Assembly (NCBI GenBank): GCA_945933905.1 | Contig: CAMEQX010000029.1 | Coordinates: forward strand, 1-9,975 | DNA from: an uncultured Clostridia bacterium | GTDB taxonomy: Bacteria > Bacillota > Clostridia > Oscillospirales > Ruminococcaceae | Direction: 5' to 3' | Length of the DNA stretch: 9,975 nucleotides | Shown here: positions 7,321-9,975 of the stretch, piece after piece | Numbering within the stretch: position 1 is the first letter of the stretch | Layout: each line of letters begins with the position of its first letter | Made by a program: the position numbers and the translations under genes | Notes under the pieces: generated by a model | Seen by the model: the letters and a program-made list of their open reading frames with translations, nothing else | Database searches by the model: none | What the model was told of the DNA's origin: nothing

Positions 7321-7878
7321 TCACGAAACTCTGATGTTCACGATAAATTTCTTCGGCAATTTTTTCAGCAAAAGCATCGTGAGAAAGCCCGTGAAAATCC
7401 CGCCGACAATCGCCGAAGCAAGCAAAACGGGCGTGCAAGCAAGCACGAATTTTGAGCCGTAGAACAGGATTGCCACGAGCAGCTGCCCCGCGATGTGAAA
7501 AATCGCGCCGCAAACCGCGGTGAACGGGAGAAACTGCAAGTCGAACGGAAACTCCGCTTTGCCTTTCGGGAACAGGCTTCGCGCCGCAAACATCGCCGTG
7601 CACGCAAGCACTCCCCCCGCCAGCCCGTAAGCCGCGCTCAGCAGCGAGCCTGTTATCAGCGCCGCCAAAAAACACCGCAAAACCGCGATTATGTACGCGT
7701 CAAAAACGCGCCAGCCGCCGCCGATGTACAGCACGAACAGCGTGACGATGTTCCCCAGCCCCACACGAATTCCCGGAATCGAAACAATCGGCGGCAAAAG
7801 CGTTTCCAGCACGGAAAGCGCCGCCGCAATGCAGATGAAAAGCGCCGAAACGCAGAGTTTTTTCACGGTCATTTTCAC
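7321..7878 (-). CDS. Gx transporter family membrane protein (ECF S-component-like)
   Basis: A 185-residue, very hydrophobic protein with about five or six membrane helices. It fits the family now called Gx transporter (PF07456), often annotated as heptaprenyl diphosphate synthase component I. The supporting blocks are ETLLPPIVSIPGIRVGLGN (about 25-43), which matches the family's PG-(I/V)-(R/K)-x-GL-(A/G)-N signature, Arg68 with the following GSLLSAAYGLAGG, and GAIFHIAGQLLVA (124-136, family GA-x-x-H-N-x-GQL). By fold such proteins resemble substrate-binding subunits of ECF vitamin transporters, but no substrate is known and no ECF ATPase genes are in the window. The start is taken as GTG at 7878, which overlaps the upstream stop codon in GTGA and has GAGG (7887-7890) 8 bases before it; ATG at 7872 is the alternative. 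The overlap implies translational coupling. The prenyl synthase label should be treated with caution. Confidence 0.87.
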   Translation of the reverse strand: MKMTVKKLCVSALFICIAAALSVLETLLPPIVSIPGIRVGLGNIVTLFVLYIGGGWRVFDAYIIAVLRCFLAALITGSLLSAAYGLAGGVLACTAMFAARSLFPKGKAEFPFDLQFLPFTAVCGAIFHIAGQLLVAILFYGSKFVLACTPVLLASAIVGGIFTGFLTMLLLKKLPKKFIVNIRVS

Positions 7879-8492
7879 GGGTTAAACCTCAAAATATCGG
7901 AAAGCCTGTTTGCAAGCTCGCGCATTTCGCTCGTGAGCTGAGGCAGCTTCGGCGGCTCCTCGTCGCCCGTGAAATTCTCGATAAGCGGCGCATCAGAGGG
8001 CTGTTCTTCGGCGAAATTCCGCAAAAGCGTGTAGTCCTCGCGCTTAATCTGCCGCGCAGAATAGCTCACCAGAAAATCCTTGCACAACCGCAGCCGAACG
8101 CTCACGCACGCCGCCGCAAACCCCAGCAGCATTATCCCGCCGCAAACCGCGTAGGCGGGCTCTCCCGTGAGGATACAAGCCACAATTCCCGCCGCGGCAA
8201 CCAAAAAATCAAGGATACAGGAAAGCGTTTTCACCGCAGCCGTTCCGCCCGCCGCAAAAAATGCCGCGATTATCAGAATTCCCGCGCAAATCGCCACGGG
8301 AACGGCTCCCGAAAAGCCCGATATAAAGCCAACCGCCGCGCAAATCACGCAGACGGCAAGCTGAACGTAAAAACACGCTCTGATGATTTTGCGGAATTTT
8401 GCGAGCTTTCGCTTTTTCGATGCGGCAAAATCCTCGGCAACAGCGCCCGTTGTGTAAAAATGAACGAGCTTTTTCTTCGTTTTATACGTCAT
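7875..8492 (-). CDS. Unrecognised four-helix membrane protein
   Basis: I do not recognise a family for this 205-residue protein. The N-terminal 37 residues are basic and polar (many Lys and Arg around 24-37), followed by four predicted membrane helices at about 38-59, 64-81, 90-108 and 113-131, rich in Ala, Ile and Cys. A polar, partly acidic tail (132-205) contains GDEEPPKLPQL and ends in a short amphipathic helix. By the positive-inside rule both ends should be cytoplasmic. No catalytic motif, signal peptidase site or transporter signature is visible. It starts 11 bases after the nadE stop codon with only a weak AAGGG ribosome binding site, and its stop codon overlaps the start of the Gx-transporter gene, so the two are probably made together and may form a complex. 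Codon use and composition resemble its neighbours, and the unbroken helical pattern over 205 codons supports a real gene. Confidence 0.85.
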   Translation of the reverse strand: MTYKTKKKLVHFYTTGAVAEDFAASKKRKLAKFRKIIRACFYVQLAVCVICAAVGFISGFSGAVPVAICAGILIIAAFFAAGGTAAVKTLSCILDFLVAAAGIVACILTGEPAYAVCGGIMLLGFAAACVSVRLRLCKDFLVSYSARQIKREDYTLLRNFAEEQPSDAPLIENFTGDEEPPKLPQLTSEMRELANRLSDILRFNP

Positions 8493-8503
8493 TCGATTTG
8501 CCC

Positions 8504-9975
8504 TTATTCATCGAGATTTTCCAGCCATAACGCCGCTTCAGCGTCACTCGGCATTCTGAGGTCACCTCTCGGTGAAACCGCCGCAGAGCCGATTTTTACG
8601 CCGTCGGGCAGGCAGCTGCGCTTGAACTGCTGAGCGAAAAAGCGCTTGTAGAAAATCTTTTCCCACTTGAGTATTATTCCATCGGAATACGCGCCGTTAA
8701 ACGCATATTTCGCCAGACGATAAACCTTGCTCGGCGTGAAGCCGTATCTTATTCCGTAGTACAAGAAGAAATCGTGCAGCTCGTAGGGACCGACCAAATC
8801 TTCGGTTTTCTGCGAGATTTCGCCGTTTTCTGCGGGCAGCAGCTCGGGGCTTACGGGCGTGTCGAGGATATCGCAAAGCGCCGTTTTAAGCCGTTCGTCC
8901 TCGGCGGAATTCATACAATAGCGCACGATATGCCGAACCAGCGTTTTCGGCACGGAGGAATTCACGCCGTACATACTGATGTGGTCGCCGTTGTAGGTTG
9001 CCCAGCCGAGCGCAAGCTCAGACAAATCGCCCGTTCCCACAACCATTCCGTTCAAGTCGTTCGCCAAGTCCATAAGAACCTGCGTTCTCTCGCGCGCCTG
9101 AGCGTTTTCATAGGCAACGTTGAAATTGTTTTCATCGTGAGCAATGTCCTTGAGATGCGACTTTACGGTAGCGGTAATATCAATCAATCTGAAATCCACG
9201 CCAAGCGCCGTGCAAAGCAGCTCCGCGTTGGATTTGGTGCGGGTTGTCGTGCCGAAACAGGGCATCGAAACCGCGGTGATATCGGTCATCGGTCTGCCGA
9301 GAACCTTGAGCGCTTCCACGCTTGCAAGCAGCGCCAGACAAGAGTCCAAGCCGCCCGAGATGCCGATAAGCAGCTTTTGGCAGTGCGTGTGTTTAACCCG
9401 CTTTGCAAGAGCGTGCGCCTGCATTTCGAGAATTTTCGAGCAGCGCGAGGAGTTCGTGCTTTCCTCTGCGGGAACAAACGGCAGCGGCGCGATTTTGCGG
9501 GTAAGCTTGGTCTGCTCGGTGAACAGAACAAATCCCGCGTCACAACCGACGGTGTTTGCGCGGAAAGTGGTGTTGCGAATTCTTTCGGCAGCAAGCATTT
9601 CCACGTCGATTTCGGTTATCGTAAGTCCGTTTGTGTAGAGCTGACCTTCGGCGAGGAGCTTTCCGTTCTCGGAGATAATTCTCGCACCGCCGAAAACAAC
9701 GTCTGTGGTGGATTCGCCCTCGCCCGCTCCCGCGAAAATATACCCGCAGATAAGCCGCGCGGACTGCCCTTTTACAAGGCTTTCGCGGTATTCCGCCTTG
9801 CCGATAAGCTCGTTTGAAGCGGAGAGGTTGAGGATTATCGTTGCGCCGTCAAGAGCAGCCTTGATGGACGGCGGCTCGGGTGACCACAAGTCCTCGCAGA
9901 CCTCAACGGCAAGCGAGAGCTCGGGGATGTTTTCACAACCGAAAATCAGTCCCGAGCCAAACGGGACAATCACGC
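8504..9975 (-). CDS. nadE: Glutamine-dependent NAD+ synthetase (partial, 5' end outside window)
   Basis: About 490 codons of the two-domain NAD+ synthetase, which makes NAD+ from nicotinate adenine dinucleotide, ATP and ammonia released from glutamine. The gene runs off the right edge; roughly the first 150 residues, with the glutaminase Glu and Lys, are missing, and the GTG at 9973 is an internal Val codon. Counting from there, the nitrilase-type glutaminase domain shows its catalytic Cys26 in VEVCEDLW and extends to about 165. The synthetase domain follows, with ATP-binding motif GISGGLDS (204-211), VSMPCFGTTTRTKSNA (235-250) and GTGDLSELALGWATYNGDH (313-331). The C-terminus is complete, ending NLDE with TAA at 8506-8504. 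The large form is normal in clostridia, unlike the ammonia-only short NadE of E. coli. It is the first gene seen of the likely nadE-to-PAS operon; its promoter lies outside the window. Confidence 0.97.
   Translation of the reverse strand, partial: VIVPFGSGLIFGCENIPELSLAVEVCEDLWSPEPPSIKAALDGATIILNLSASNELIGKAEYRESLVKGQSARLICGYIFAGAGEGESTTDVVFGGARIISENGKLLAEGQLYTNGLTITEIDVEMLAAERIRNTTFRANTVGCDAGFVLFTEQTKLTRKIAPLPFVPAEESTNSSRCSKILEMQAHALAKRVKHTHCQKLLIGISGGLDSCLALLASVEALKVLGRPMTDITAVSMPCFGTTTRTKSNAELLCTALGVDFRLIDITATVKSHLKDIAHDENNFNVAYENAQARERTQVLMDLANDLNGMVVGTGDLSELALGWATYNGDHISMYGVNSSVPKTLVRHIVRYCMNSAEDERLKTALCDILDTPVSPELLPAENGEISQKTEDLVGPYELHDFFLYYGIRYGFTPSKVYRLAKYAFNGAYSDGIILKWEKIFYKRFFAQQFKRSCLPDGVKIGSAAVSPRGDLRMPSDAEAALWLENLDE

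Noticed and set aside
7321..7878. Annotation as a heptaprenyl diphosphate synthase subunit
   Set aside because: The polytopic hydrophobic sequence and PGI-R-x-GLGN motif fit a membrane transporter-like protein; no prenyl synthase Asp-rich motif is present.
8774..9817. A 347-codon open frame on the plus strand inside nadE
   Set aside because: It is antisense to the conserved NAD+ synthetase sequence, has no recognisable domain, and its Arg- and Val-rich composition is typical of a reverse-frame shadow.

Overview
This window looks like ordinary chromosome from a Firmicute, most likely a gut-type clostridium (class Clostridia, Oscillospirales-like). The basis is the RpoC C-terminal sequence, strong AAAGGAGG-type ribosome binding sites, a PolA without proofreading residues, a DUF1015 protein with a C-terminal end typical of clostridia, and a PAS hybrid kinase whose receiver resembles clostridial examples. 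I cannot name the genus or species from the sequence alone.

Layout. Positions 1-260 hold the end of rpoC (+), closed by a strong intrinsic terminator at 267-299. A well-formed promoter (356-384) with an extended -10 element and an overlapping inverted repeat then drives a 710-residue membrane-bound hybrid sensor kinase (418-2550, +): two membrane helices, PAS, HisKA, ATPase and two receiver domains. A bidirectional terminator at 2553-2583 separates it from the remaining genes, which all read on the minus strand toward it.

The minus strand, in transcription order, carries: glutamine-dependent NAD+ synthetase (nadE, 5' end outside the window), an unrecognised four-helix membrane protein, a Gx-transporter/ECF-S-like membrane protein, DNA polymerase I (polA), a 125-residue stand-alone PAS protein, then after a 110-base AT-rich gap a DUF1015 protein and the ribosomal-protein acetyltransferase rimI. 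Gaps from nadE through the PAS gene are -4 to 33 bases, so these five are probably one operon. DUF1015-rimI (16-base gap) may be a second unit or a read-through continuation, since no terminator is visible between them.

Functionally the window is mostly housekeeping: transcription (rpoC), NAD supply (nadE), DNA repair and Okazaki fragment processing (polA) and ribosomal protein modification (rimI), plus signalling (hybrid kinase, PAS protein) and two membrane proteins. I saw no tRNA or rRNA, CRISPR array, insertion sequence, phage gene or defence gene, and no intergenic stretch over 300 bases. The most interesting points are unusual residues in the kinase's ATP-binding and first receiver domains, the inverted repeat over its promoter, a Glu-to-Gly change at a very conserved RpoC position, and the small PAS protein with a Cys-His motif behind polA. 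I found no convincing undescribed multi-gene system.
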